Assembly: GCA_038235385.1 (NCBI GenBank)
Contig: JBBSTY010000001.1
Coordinates: 1-64,000 of the forward strand
Direction of reading: 5' to 3'
DNA length: 64,000 nt
Origin: JBBSTY01 sp038235385
GTDB taxonomy: Bacteria > Actinomycetota > Acidimicrobiia > Acidimicrobiales > Acidimicrobilacustridaceae
Shown here: positions 16,539-24,710 of the stretch, piece after piece
How the letters are laid out: every line of letters starts with the position of its first letter
Position numbering within the stretch: the stretch's first letter is position 1
Made by a program: the position numbers and the translations under genes
Notes under the pieces: model-generated
Databases searched by the model: none
The model's input: only the letters and a program-made list of their open reading frames with translations
What the model was told of the DNA's origin: nothing

Positions 16539-17416
16539 GGTGCTTCGCCTCGGTCGGGATCGGTCTCGTCAGCGGTGACCTCGAAGTGGGTGGTCGAGGT
16601 CTCCGGCGGGCGGGGTCGTTGCGCGGCCGCACGTGCCTCGAGCTCGGCCAGGAGCCCGGAGAACCGGGAGGCGATCTCGTCGTCGTCGACCCGGGTGAAC
16701 CCGTCGGCGGTGATGGTGGCGATCACCGGGAAGATGCGCCGCACCAGATCGGGGCCTCCGGTGGCCGAGTCCTCGTCGGCGGCCTGGAAGAGCGCGTTGA
16801 TGACGAGGTCGAGGGTGTCCGCCCGGGACTGGCCCTCGCGGAAGCCCAGCTTGATCACCGTGCCCGCATGGAGCGAGCCGGAACCGGTCGCTGCGAAGTT
16901 GCTCTCCTCGTACCGGCCCCCGGTGACGTCGTACTGGAACAGTCGACCTGCGTCTCGGCGGACGTCGAAGCCGGCGAAGAGCGGCACCACCGCAAGTCCC
17001 TGCATCGCGGCCGGGAGGTGGTTGCGCACCATCTGCCCGAGCTGGTTGGCCTTGCCCTCGAGGCTGAGCGCCGCGCCCTCGACCTTCTCGTAGTGCTCGA
17101 GCTGGAGCTGGAAGAGCTTGACCATCTCCATCGCCGGTCCCGCGGCCCCCGCGATCGCCACGCCGGAGTGCCGGTCGGCCGGGAAGACCTTCTCGATGGC
17201 GCGATGCGCGATCAGGTTCCCCGACGTCGCCCGACGGTCCCCTGCCATCACCACGCCGTCGGCGTAGCGCACCGCGACGCACGTGGTGGCGTGGGTGATG
17301 TCGAAGGCGGTGCCGATCGCGCTGGTGGGCACCGGCGGTTGCAGATCTGCCTGGCGGAGCAGCCGGGCGAAGTCCGGCCCGGGGTCGTCCCAAGCGTTGA
17401 AGGTGGGGAGGTTCAC
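16535..17416 (-). CDS. prcB: 20S proteasome beta subunit (proteolytic)
   Basis: 293 residues from the GTG at 17416. A propeptide of about 43 residues precedes the mature N-terminal threonine in DITHA-TTCVAVRYADGVVMAGDRRAT; the residue before the catalytic Thr is Ala, where mycobacterial PrcB has Gly. Autoprocessing exposes the Thr nucleophile. An in-frame GTG at 17425 would add three residues, but its codon lies inside the -10 hexamer TAACGT (17424-17429); the GTG at 17416 is seven bases after it, matching the leaderless rule here. The tail after FSGLLAELEARAAAQ is low complexity. Confidence 0.95.
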   Translation of the reverse strand: MNLPTFNAWDDPGPDFARLLRQADLQPPVPTSAIGTAFDITHATTCVAVRYADGVVMAGDRRATSGNLIAHRAIEKVFPADRHSGVAIAGAAGPAMEMVKLFQLQLEHYEKVEGAALSLEGKANQLGQMVRNHLPAAMQGLAVVPLFAGFDVRRDAGRLFQYDVTGGRYEESNFAATGSGSLHAGTVIKLGFREGQSRADTLDLVINALFQAADEDSATGGPDLVRRIFPVIATITADGFTRVDDDEIASRFSGLLAELEARAAAQRPRPPETSTTHFEVTADETDPDRGEAP

Positions 17417-17423
17417 AGCGAGC

Positions 17424-17429
17424 ACGTTA
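17424..17429 (-). promoter_or_regulatory. -10 element TAACGT, leaderless start of prcB
   Basis: TAACGT, 7 bases, GTG at 17416. It overlaps the alternative upstream GTG, which argues against that start. Lies in the 44-base gap after pup. Confidence 0.55.
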
Positions 17430-17460
17430 CCGGGTCGATCGGGGGTGCCCGGGAAGCGGC

Positions 17461-17655
17461 CTACTCGCCGCCCTTCTGGATGTAGGACTTCACGAAGTCC
17501 TCGGCGTTGGTCTCCAGGACCTCGTCGATCTCGTCGAGGAGGTCGTCGAGCTCGGCCTTGAGCTTCTCGCCCGTCTCGGACGTGCCCGGGGTGACGGCGA
17601 CCTCGTCGTCCTGCTTGGCCGGTGCCTGCTTCTTGATCTGCTCGCGTTCAGCCAT
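17461..17655 (-). CDS. pup: Prokaryotic ubiquitin-like protein Pup
   Basis: 64 residues, the normal size. Disordered charged N-terminus, the helical Arc-binding segment (EKLKAELDDLLDEIDEVLETNAEDFVKSYIQ) and the C-terminal Gly-Gly-Glu. Many Pup proteins (for example mycobacterial) end in GGQ and need Dop to deamidate the Gln; this one already carries Glu, so PafA can use it directly. Sits between dop and prcB in the standard order. The ATG is six bases after TAGGTT, a leaderless arrangement with no Shine-Dalgarno. Confidence 0.98.
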   Translation of the reverse strand: MAEREQIKKQAPAKQDDEVAVTPGTSETGEKLKAELDDLLDEIDEVLETNAEDFVKSYIQKGGE

Positions 17656-17661
17656 CGGTGC

Positions 17662-17667
17662 AACCTA
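17662..17667 (-). promoter_or_regulatory. -10 element TAGGTT, leaderless start of pup
   Basis: TAGGTT, 6 bases, ATG at 17655; in the 147-base gap between dop and pup. Confidence 0.6.
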
Positions 17668-17717
17668 CTGGGCTCATGGGGCGATCCCGGACCGGGAAGG
17701 CCACGGTGGTGGTGGTC

Positions 17718-17787
17718 CGGCGGGGCCGACCAGAACCTGCTCCGGAACACTCTACGGTCGGTCCGTGCGGTTGCGGCGGCCCCGCCG
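17718..17787. repeat. 11-bp perfect inverted repeat between dop and pup
   Basis: CGGCGGGGCCG at 17718-17728 and its reverse complement CGGCCCCGCCG at 17777-17787, separated by 48 bases. It lies upstream of the pup -10 and downstream of the dop stop; it could be a long-loop terminator for dop or a regulatory structure. Confidence 0.4.
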
Positions 17788-17802
17788 ACCGCGCCGGCGC
17801 GA

Positions 17803-19317
17803 TCAGGAACCGAGTCGGGCCAACAGCTCGGCCGCGGTGTCGACCTCGTCGAGCAGCGCCCCGACGTGGGCACGCGTGCCCCGACCCGGCTCCATCATCG
17901 GGACCCTCCGCAGCGGATCCTGTCCGATGTCGAAGACGAGCGAGTCCCAGTTGGCAGCGACGATGTCGTCGGGCCAGCGCTTGAGGCATGTGCCTCGGAA
18001 GTACGCCCGGGTGTCGACGGGAGGGTCGGTGGTGCCGCGCTCGACCTCGTCGTCGTGGGTGATGCGTTCGAGGCCGCACCGATCGAACAGCGACTTGCCG
18101 GGCCGCAGGTCGTGGTACTGCAGGTCCATCGCCGCCAGCCGGGCGTCGTCCCAGGACAGGTCGTGGCGCTCGCGGTACCCGTTGATCAGCCGGTACTTGG
18201 CCACCCAGTCGAGTTGTCCGGCCAGGCTCATCGGGTCCGATTCGAGGGCTGTGAGCACCGACTCCCAGCGGGCGAGCACGTCGGCGCCGACGTCGCCGCC
18301 GACCTGGTCGAGCCCGTGGGTCTCGGCGTACTTGCGCGCCCGATCGAGCAGCTCCCACTGCACCTCGAGCGCCGTGACGGTGGTTCCGTCGACGAGCTCG
18401 AGGGGTTTGGTGAGCGACAGGTCGTAGGAGACCTGGCGGAGCGCACGGACGGGGGTGTGGAAGATGAGCTCGCGTGGCAGTGCGTCGTCCTCCACCATCG
18501 CCAGGACGAAGGCCGTGGTTCCCACCTTGAGGTAGGTGGACACCTCGGCCAGGTTGGCGTCGCCGACGATGACGTGCAGGCGCCGGTACTTCTGGGCATC
18601 GCAGTGCGGCTCGTCCCGGGTGTTGATGATCGGACGCTTGAGCGTGGTCTCGAGGCCGACCTCCTCCTCGAAGAAGTCCGCCCGCTGGGTGATCTGGAAC
18701 GGGACCTCGCCGGAGCCCATGTTGGCCGCTTCGGATCCGACCTTCCCCGCCCCGGTGAAGATCTGTCGGCTGATGAAGTGGGCGGTGGCGTGGGTGACCA
18801 CCTTCCCGAACGGCACGGTCCGGTCCATCAGGTAGTTCTCGTGGCAGCCGTAGCTGTTGCCCTTGCGGTCCGAGTTGTTCTTGTAGACGACGATCTCCTG
18901 GCCCTCGGGCAGGATCCGGTTGGCGGCCGCCATCGACCGGCGCAGCACCAGCTCCGCCGACTTGTCGAACACCACGATCGAGCGGGCGTCCGCGCACTCC
19001 GGTGTCGACAGCTCGGGGTGCGCGTGGTCGACGTAGTACCGGGCCCCGTTGGTGAGGACGCAGTTGACCAGGTGCGTCTCGATCTCCGGGGGCATGGCCG
19101 CGCTCGGGGCGCTCCCCCGCGCGTCGTTGCCCGGCGACTCGTCCTCGAAGTCCCAACCGACCTTCGGGGCGGGCCCCGCCTCGGCGCCGACCCGCAGCAC
19201 CTCGTTGATGTAGGCGTTGATCAACATCGATGATGCCGCGATGGGGTTCGGCTCCGCCGTGCCCGTCACCATGATGCCGAACTCGGTCTCGATGCCGATG
19301 ATCTTGTTGATCGCCAC
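17803..19317 (-). CDS. dop: Depupylase / Pup deamidase Dop
   Basis: 504 residues, the usual Dop length and about 50 more than PafA. Same ligase-like fold: metal/nucleotide Glu in GIETEFGIM (Glu10), the Dop-specific loop at about 41-80 (GAEAGPAPKVGWDFEDESPGNDA region), and the catalytic Asp in YYVDHAHPELSTPEC (about Asp97). Dop cleaves the isopeptide bond of pupylated proteins; its deamidase activity is not required here because Pup ends in Glu. GTG start six bases after TAGCCT, leaderless. Conserved position upstream of pup. Confidence 0.96.
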   Translation of the reverse strand: MAINKIIGIETEFGIMVTGTAEPNPIAASSMLINAYINEVLRVGAEAGPAPKVGWDFEDESPGNDARGSAPSAAMPPEIETHLVNCVLTNGARYYVDHAHPELSTPECADARSIVVFDKSAELVLRRSMAAANRILPEGQEIVVYKNNSDRKGNSYGCHENYLMDRTVPFGKVVTHATAHFISRQIFTGAGKVGSEAANMGSGEVPFQITQRADFFEEEVGLETTLKRPIINTRDEPHCDAQKYRRLHVIVGDANLAEVSTYLKVGTTAFVLAMVEDDALPRELIFHTPVRALRQVSYDLSLTKPLELVDGTTVTALEVQWELLDRARKYAETHGLDQVGGDVGADVLARWESVLTALESDPMSLAGQLDWVAKYRLINGYRERHDLSWDDARLAAMDLQYHDLRPGKSLFDRCGLERITHDDEVERGTTDPPVDTRAYFRGTCLKRWPDDIVAANWDSLVFDIGQDPLRRVPMMEPGRGTRAHVGALLDEVDTAAELLARLGS

Positions 19318-19323
19318 CCGTGC

Positions 19324-19329
19324 AGGCTA
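19324..19329 (-). promoter_or_regulatory. -10 element TAGCCT, leaderless start of dop
   Basis: TAGCCT, 6 bases, GTG at 19317; no Shine-Dalgarno. Confidence 0.6.
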
Positions 19330-19418
19330 CCGGTCGGGCTCCGCGGCCGGGCCGGGACCCGATGCCGAGCACCACGACGCGCTGCGTCGGAACGGGGGCC
19401 GCCAACGGTGTGGCGGCT

Positions 19419-20294
19419 TCAGGACGGCGTGTACGACGCGACGAAGCGATCGAAGTCGACTGCGTCTCCCGCCCCGCTGATGACCACGAGGAGGTGCGTG
19501 CAGCCCGGCGCGTTGAAGGCGACGCCTCGGACCGACGCCTCGCCGTCGTTCGCCGAGCCGCGGAAGGTGAGCGATGGCGATCCGGCGACGTTCCCCCACT
19601 CGCGCGTCAGGATCGTGATGCCGCCCCCCTTGGCGGCGCCGTCGACTGTTGCGGTGACCAGCGCCGCCTCGTCGTCGGGGACGTAGCCGGGGGCGTAGGT
19701 GTACAGGATGCTGGCGTACTCGGTGGAGCCGACCTGGGCGAGCACCGCCTCCCCGTGGTCGAGGTTGCCCGCCCCCGGGAGTTGGCCGGCCGGCTCCGGC
19801 GCCACCGGGAACGCCAGGCTGAACGAGCCGTCGGCGGCGGTCCACGGCACCCAGGCCACCGTGGTGGTGGGTCCGGTCTCGTCGATGACCGCCGCCGCCA
19901 CCGACGTGTCGCTCGGCGCGGGCGTACCGAGCAGGGCCACGGCCAGGATGCACACCACCACGATCGCCACCAGGGCGCCGCCGACGCCCAGCACCACGAG
20001 TGCGACGGTCGGCCCGCCCGATCGACGTGGAGGCCCACCGTGGACCGGAGGGTCGAACGCTGCGTGCGGGGCTCCGAGGCCGCCCGGCGCACGCCACGCC
20101 GTCGGCACCGCCGGCATCGGCGGCGGTGGTGGTCTCGGCGATGTCGGCCCTGTCGAGCCGAGTGACGACCCGCCCGCCGGTGACGGGTGCGCGCGTTCGC
20201 GATCGGGTCGGAGCCCCTCGGGGTCCCAGCCGCAGGCATGGCACCAGTCCCAGTCCCGCTGCACCTCGACGCCGCAGGTCGGGCACGTGATCAT
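19419..20294 (-). CDS. Zinc-ribbon, proline-rich single-pass membrane protein, unknown function
   Basis: 291 residues from the ATG at 20294. An N-terminal zinc ribbon (CPTCGVEVQRDWDWCHACG, four Cys) is followed by a Pro/Gly-rich linker, one membrane helix (TVALVVLGVGGALVAIVVVCILAVALL, roughly 95-122) and an extracytoplasmic domain of about 160 residues (WTAADGSFSLAFPVAPEP...), resembling the small beta-rich domains found after such linkers in Actinobacteria. Start chosen for its AAGGA ten bases upstream; an ATG at 20333 would add 13 residues but has poor ribosome-site spacing. Lies between arc and dop; its link to proteolysis is only positional. A second protein of similar layout is at 41041. 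Confidence 0.7.
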   Translation of the reverse strand: MITCPTCGVEVQRDWDWCHACGWDPEGLRPDRERAHPSPAGGSSLGSTGPTSPRPPPPPMPAVPTAWRAPGGLGAPHAAFDPPVHGGPPRRSGGPTVALVVLGVGGALVAIVVVCILAVALLGTPAPSDTSVAAAVIDETGPTTTVAWVPWTAADGSFSLAFPVAPEPAGQLPGAGNLDHGEAVLAQVGSTEYASILYTYAPGYVPDDEAALVTATVDGAAKGGGITILTREWGNVAGSPSLTFRGSANDGEASVRGVAFNAPGCTHLLVVISGAGDAVDFDRFVASYTPS

Positions 20295-20416
20295 CGAGCG
20301 CGATCCTTCCCGGACGAATCCACGGTCAGACATCCTTGCACGTGTCGCGGTCCGATCCGTGCGCGTGGGCCGCGCCCGATCTCGTGCGTGGTCGCCCTCC
20401 TGACCACGCTCGGCGG

Positions 20417-22195
20417 CTACAGGTACTGGCCGGTGGCGACCCGTTCGATGGCGCGACCACCCTCGGCGTCGTCGTCGTCGTGCTTCTTGATGAGCGTGCG
20501 CACGTAGACGATGCGTTCGCCCTTCTTGCCCGAGATCTTCGCCCAGTCGTCGGGGTTGGTGGTGTTCGGCAGGTCCTCGTGCTCCTTGAACTCCTGGTGG
20601 ATGGAGTCGATGAGGTCCTGGGTGCGGATGCCGTTGCCGGAACCGTCGATGACCCGTTTGATGGCGAGCTTCTTCGCGCGCCGGACGATGTTCTCGATCA
20701 TGGCGCCCGAGGAGAAGTCCTTGAAGTACATGACCTCCTTGTCGCCGTTCTGGTAGGTCACCTCCAGGAACTGGTTGAGCTCGTCGTTGCGGTACATCTC
20801 GGCGACGGTGTCCTCGATCATGGCGAGGGTCGCCTTGTCGGGGTCGCCACCGCCCAACGATCGGACCTCGTCGGCATCGAGCGGCAGGTCAGAGGAGAGG
20901 TACCGGCCGAAGATCTGTGCCGCCGCCGTCTCGTCGGGGCGGTTGATCTTGATCTTCACGTCGAGCCGTCCCGGTCGGAGGATGGCCGGATCGATGAGGT
21001 CCTCACGGTTCGAGGCGCCGATCACGATGACGTTCTTGAGGGTCTCGACCCCGTCGATCTCGGTGAGCAGCTGCGGGACGATCGTCGACTCGATGTCCGA
21101 GCTGATCCCGGTGCCGCGGGTGCGGAAGAGCGAATCCATCTCGTCGAAGAAGACGATGACCGGCCAGCCCTCCTCGCTCTTCTCGCGTGCTCGTTGGAAC
21201 ACCAGGCGGATCTGGCGCTCGGTCTCGCCGACGTACTTGTTGAGCAGCTCGGGGCCCTTGATGTTGAGGAAGTAGCTGCGGGCATGGGTGTCGCCGCTGA
21301 CCTCGGCCACCTTCTTCGCGAGCGAGTTGGCCACCGCCTTGGCGATGAGGGTCTTGCCGCAGCCGGGCGGGCCGTACAGCAGGATCCCCTTGGGGGCCGG
21401 CAGCCGGTACTCGGCGAAGAGGTCCTGATGGACGAACGGGAGCTCGACCGCATCGGTGATCATCTCGATCTGCTCGTCGAGGCCGCCCACGTCGCTGTAG
21501 GAGATGTCGGGAACCTCCTCGAGCACCAGTTCCTCGACCTCCGGACGGGGGAGCTTCTCGAGCAGCAGCCCCGAACGCGTGTCCATGAGCATGGTGTCGC
21601 CGGCGCGGATCTTCTCGTCCTTCAGGTGATCGGCGAGCTCGACGACGCGCTCCTCGTCCGCGCGGCCGACGATCATCGCCCGGGACCGGTCCTCGAGGAC
21701 CTCGCGCAGGGTGACGACCTCGCCGGACGACTCGGGCGCGCGGCAGATCACGACGTTGAGCGATTCGTTGAGGACCACCTCGGCGCCTCGCCGCAGGTCG
21801 TTCTCGTCGAGGTCGGGGTGCACGGAGACGCGCATCTTGCGTCCGCTGGAGAACACGTCGACCGTACCGTCGTCGTTGCGACCCAACAGGGTGCCGTAGG
21901 CGCTCGGCGGTTGGGTGAGCTTGTCGACCTCCTCGCGCAGCGCGGCGATGTGCTCGCGAGCCTCGCGGAGGGTGTAGGTGAGCTTCTCGTTCTGCGAGAT
22001 CGCCTGCGCGAGTTGGCCCTTGGTGTCGAGCAGGCGCTCCTCGAGCGTGCGCACGCGCTTGGGCGCGTCCTGGAGGCGACGCCGCAGCACCGCCACCTCC
22101 TCCTCGAGGGAGGACGCCTGCTCGCGAAGCTCCGCGAGCTGGTTCGACGAGGCGGTCTGATCCTGGTCGGACTCGGGCTTCTCGATGGGAAACAC
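20417..22195 (-). CDS. arc: Proteasome-activating AAA+ ATPase Arc/Mpa
   Basis: 592 residues. N-terminal coiled coil (about 17-92) that binds Pup, two OB-fold domains (about 95-240), then one AAA+ domain with Walker A GPPGCGKT, Walker B VIVFFDEMDS, sensor GASNRED and arginine-finger region RPGRLD. The C-terminus is GQYL, the same tetrapeptide as mycobacterial Mpa, whose penultimate Tyr docks into the alpha ring. The hexamer unfolds pupylated proteins into the PrcAB chamber. The GTG start is preceded by GAAGGGG; a -10 like TAGGGT/TATAGG lies about 24 bases upstream, so this gene, unlike pup, dop and prcB, probably has a short leader. Confidence 0.96.
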   Translation of the reverse strand: MFPIEKPESDQDQTASSNQLAELREQASSLEEEVAVLRRRLQDAPKRVRTLEERLLDTKGQLAQAISQNEKLTYTLREAREHIAALREEVDKLTQPPSAYGTLLGRNDDGTVDVFSSGRKMRVSVHPDLDENDLRRGAEVVLNESLNVVICRAPESSGEVVTLREVLEDRSRAMIVGRADEERVVELADHLKDEKIRAGDTMLMDTRSGLLLEKLPRPEVEELVLEEVPDISYSDVGGLDEQIEMITDAVELPFVHQDLFAEYRLPAPKGILLYGPPGCGKTLIAKAVANSLAKKVAEVSGDTHARSYFLNIKGPELLNKYVGETERQIRLVFQRAREKSEEGWPVIVFFDEMDSLFRTRGTGISSDIESTIVPQLLTEIDGVETLKNVIVIGASNREDLIDPAILRPGRLDVKIKINRPDETAAAQIFGRYLSSDLPLDADEVRSLGGGDPDKATLAMIEDTVAEMYRNDELNQFLEVTYQNGDKEVMYFKDFSSGAMIENIVRRAKKLAIKRVIDGSGNGIRTQDLIDSIHQEFKEHEDLPNTTNPDDWAKISGKKGERIVYVRTLIKKHDDDDAEGGRAIERVATGQYL

Positions 22196-22218
22196 CCCCT
22201 TCGACGGCGGTCGTGGGC

Positions 22219-22226
22219 ACCCTATA
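22219..22226 (-). promoter_or_regulatory. Probable -10 of arc (TATAGGGT)
   Basis: On the minus strand TATAGGGT holds two overlapping candidates, TATAGG and TAGGGT, about 24-30 bases before the arc GTG, leaving a short leader containing GAAGGGG. Confidence 0.5.
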
Positions 22227-22420
22227 CCCGACCTCTGGACGAACAGCGGAGGCGGGTGCGAGGGAGCGGATCGCTCGGTGCCATCGCGGACGGACCCGGC
22301 GCGACGTGGTCGACGACCGATCCGACCGGTGCGCCGCTCCCGGCGACGGTCGCCGCCGGCCGCCGGAGAACCGGGTGAATTTCACAGGCCGATCCCGTGT
22401 AAACCTGGACGGTGGGCGCG

Positions 22421-22426
22421 TAGGAT
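22421..22426 (+). promoter_or_regulatory. Probable -10 element TAGGAT of ferredoxin gene
   Basis: TAGGAT with a weak -35-like TGTAAA 17 bases upstream (22398-22403). The start is 47 bases downstream behind a strong GGAGGAG, so this mRNA is leadered. Confidence 0.45.
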
Positions 22427-22472
22427 GACGCCGAGGCCTCACGCAGTGGCCACGAGCACCGGAGGAGCGGCA

Positions 22473-22709
22473 ATGAAGGTCTGGATCGATCAGGATCTCT
22501 GCACGGGTGACGGGTTGTGCGAGGAGATCGCGCCCGACGTCTTCACGCTGCTCGACGACGGGCTCGCCTACGTCAAGGAAGGCGCCAAGGTGTTCAGCGA
22601 CCCGGGTGGCGCCGAAGGGGTCGCGGTCGTGCCGGCAGGCCAGGAGGAGGCGACCATCGAGTCGGCCGAGGAGTGCCCCGGCGAGTGCATCTTCATCGAG
22701 CTCGACTGA
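22473..22709 (+). CDS. Small ferredoxin ([3Fe-4S] / Asp-substituted cluster type)
   Basis: 78 residues. The cluster motif is CTGDGLC (C-x2-D-x2-C) followed by EIAPDVF and, near the C-terminus, ECPGECI. The middle cysteine of a usual CxxCxxC is Asp, as in the single-cluster ferredoxins that hold [3Fe-4S] (or labile [4Fe-4S]) and feed electrons to cytochrome P450s and other oxidoreductases. The ATG is five bases after GGAGGAG. It is divergent from arc; no P450 is in the window, so its partner is unknown. Confidence 0.85.
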   Translation: MKVWIDQDLCTGDGLCEEIAPDVFTLLDDGLAYVKEGAKVFSDPGGAEGVAVVPAGQEEATIESAEECPGECIFIELD

Positions 22710-22737
22710 TCGTCGCGCCCGGTGGTGCTCCCGGCGA

Positions 22738-23907
22738 TCAGGTCGATCCGGTGCACGCGCCGGTGCTCACCGTCTGACCGAGGTCACCCGTGAGCAGGGC
22801 GTCGAGCTCGTCGACCGACAGGGCGTAGGCCACGTCGGCGCGGTCGGGAGCGATGGCGAAGGCGACCCCGACGACGGTGCCCGTCGGGCTCACGAGCGCC
22901 GATCCCGAATCGCCCGGTCGGAGCGACGATCGCAGCTCGAGCACGTCCCGGCTGGTGACGCCGGTCCCGTAGATGTCTCGGCCGACGGCGTTGATCCGTC
23001 GCGACACCGCGAAGGGGGCGATGCGGAGCGCCCCTCCCCCAGGGTGCCCGAACACCCCGCCCGAGGCGTCGGTGTCCGATGGTGCGATGGTCAGCGGGTC
23101 GCGATCGAGACCTGGTGCCCGCAGGACCGCCAGGTCGCGGTTCGGATCGAAGGCGACGACGGTTGCGTCCACCCGGCGACCGTCATCTCGGATGACCTCG
23201 GTGGCCGACTCGCCCGAGACCACGTGGGCGTTGGTCACGACCAGGTCCTTCCCGGCGACCCAACCGGTTCCGTCCTGGATCTGACGACACGCCACGCCCT
23301 CGACCTTGACCACCGAGCGGGCGACGCGAGCGCCGGTCTCGGCCGAGATGCCGGTGGCCTCGGGAGGCGGGCCGAGGTCCGGCGTCGGGCTGAGCCCCTC
23401 GAACACCGCCGGGAAGTTGCCCTCGCCGAAGAGCGAGCGCATGGCCTGGATGCTGTCGGGCGCGTCGGGGAGGTAGCCGTCGAGCTCTCGGGCCACGGCC
23501 GACGAGGTGGCCTGCTCGGCCGGGAACCCGGAGGCGCCGACCAGGACGGGAAGCAACAGCCAGACCAGGACCGCGACGCCCACGACACCGGCGACGGCGC
23601 CGGCCGCGCCGTCGATGCGCCGCACGGCCGCACCGGCGGCGCGTGGGCGGAGGCGGTTGCCGATCAGGAAGCCGAGGCCCTGGCCGACGAACGCACCCGT
23701 GAACACCACCGCGAGCGTGGTGACCAGCAGCACGAACTGGTCGTTCCCGCGGAGGTGGTCGAGCACGAACGGCAGCAGCCGGATCGCGGCCAGCAGACCG
23801 AGCGCCATCCCGATCCAGGAGATCACCCGCGTCACGAACCCCAGTCGGTACCCACCGATCGCCGCCGTGATCGCGACGAGGGCGATGACGGCGTCGAGGA
23901 GGTTCAC
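22738..23907 (-). CDS. MarP-like membrane serine protease (CvpA domain plus trypsin-like domain)
   Basis: 389 residues. Four N-terminal membrane segments of the CvpA/colicin-V type (about 1-115), a linker, then a chymotrypsin-like protease with His in VVTNAHVVSGE, Asp in FDPNRDLAVLRA and Ser in RPGDSGSALV. This is the layout of mycobacterial MarP (Rv3671c), a periplasmic protease for acid and oxidative stress; the same role is inferred. GTG start at 23907 begins the first membrane segment; I see no clear Shine-Dalgarno. It follows trmI by 29 bases and is probably the last gene of ttuB-ttuA-trmI-marP. Confidence 0.85.
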   Translation of the reverse strand: MNLLDAVIALVAITAAIGGYRLGFVTRVISWIGMALGLLAAIRLLPFVLDHLRGNDQFVLLVTTLAVVFTGAFVGQGLGFLIGNRLRPRAAGAAVRRIDGAAGAVAGVVGVAVLVWLLLPVLVGASGFPAEQATSSAVARELDGYLPDAPDSIQAMRSLFGEGNFPAVFEGLSPTPDLGPPPEATGISAETGARVARSVVKVEGVACRQIQDGTGWVAGKDLVVTNAHVVSGESATEVIRDDGRRVDATVVAFDPNRDLAVLRAPGLDRDPLTIAPSDTDASGGVFGHPGGGALRIAPFAVSRRINAVGRDIYGTGVTSRDVLELRSSLRPGDSGSALVSPTGTVVGVAFAIAPDRADVAYALSVDELDALLTGDLGQTVSTGACTGST

Positions 23908-23936
23908 CGGCGCGACGGCAGCTGGATCACGAGCGG

Positions 23937-24710
23937 TCAGATGCCGAGGAGGCGGGCGTGGGTGAGGAAGCCCGTGTGCGCGACCATGCGGTGATCCGGA
24001 CGCACCGCCTGGCCCTCGATGTGCCAGGTGCGGTTGAGCACCTCCAGGGTCTCGGCGAGCTGGAACCGCGACCCGGCCAGCGCCTCGCGGAGCTGCACCG
24101 CCTGGGTGATGCTCGGCGTGTACGCCACGAACACGCCGCCCGGACACAGCGCCACCTCGGCGTGCTTGACGACCTGCCACGGTTCCGGGAGGTCGAGGAC
24201 GACGCGGTCGAGGCCGGTCTCGTCGATGCCGTCGTAGCAGTCCCGTTCCGACACGTGGTAGCGGTCCAGTGCCTCCGCGCCGAGGAACGCCTCGACGTTC
24301 TCCTGGGCCTTGGCCGCGAAGTCGGCGCGCAGCTCGTACCCGGTGACATCGGCGCCGGCCCGGAGCAGGGTCATCGACAGCGCACCGGACCCGATGCCCG
24401 ACTCGAGCACGCGGGCACCCGGGAAGATGTCGGCGAGCATCAGGATGGGTCCGAGGTCCTTCGGGTAGATGACCTGGGCGCCGCGCGGCATCTTGAGCAC
24501 GAAGTCGGCCAACGTGGGCCGGAACGCGTCGTAGCGCGAACCGCGGGTGGACGTGACCACGATGCCCTCGTCCCGTCCGATGAGGTCGTCGTGGCTGATG
24601 AACCCGGCGTGGGAGTGGAACTCCCCACCTGCCTTGAGGGTGATGAGGTACCACCGCTTCTTGGCGTCGATGAGCAGGACCTTGTCGCCCGTGTCGAACG
24701 GTCGACTCAT
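23937..24710 (-). CDS. trmI: tRNA (adenine-58-N1)-methyltransferase TrmI
   Basis: 257 residues. An N-terminal beta domain (FDTGDKVLLIDAKKRWYLITLKAGGEFHSHAGFI) characteristic of TrmI/Trm61 is followed by a Rossmann methyltransferase with motif I ARVLESGIGSGALSM and motif IV VVLDLPEPWQVV. It methylates N1 of A58 in the tRNA T-loop. Start overlaps the ttuA stop by four bases (ATGA). In Thermus, m1A58 promotes the 2-thiolation of position 54 by TtuA, so the operon pairing is functionally sensible. Confidence 0.95.
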   Translation of the reverse strand: MSRPFDTGDKVLLIDAKKRWYLITLKAGGEFHSHAGFISHDDLIGRDEGIVVTSTRGSRYDAFRPTLADFVLKMPRGAQVIYPKDLGPILMLADIFPGARVLESGIGSGALSMTLLRAGADVTGYELRADFAAKAQENVEAFLGAEALDRYHVSERDCYDGIDETGLDRVVLDLPEPWQVVKHAEVALCPGGVFVAYTPSITQAVQLREALAGSRFQLAETLEVLNRTWHIEGQAVRPDHRMVAHTGFLTHARLLGI

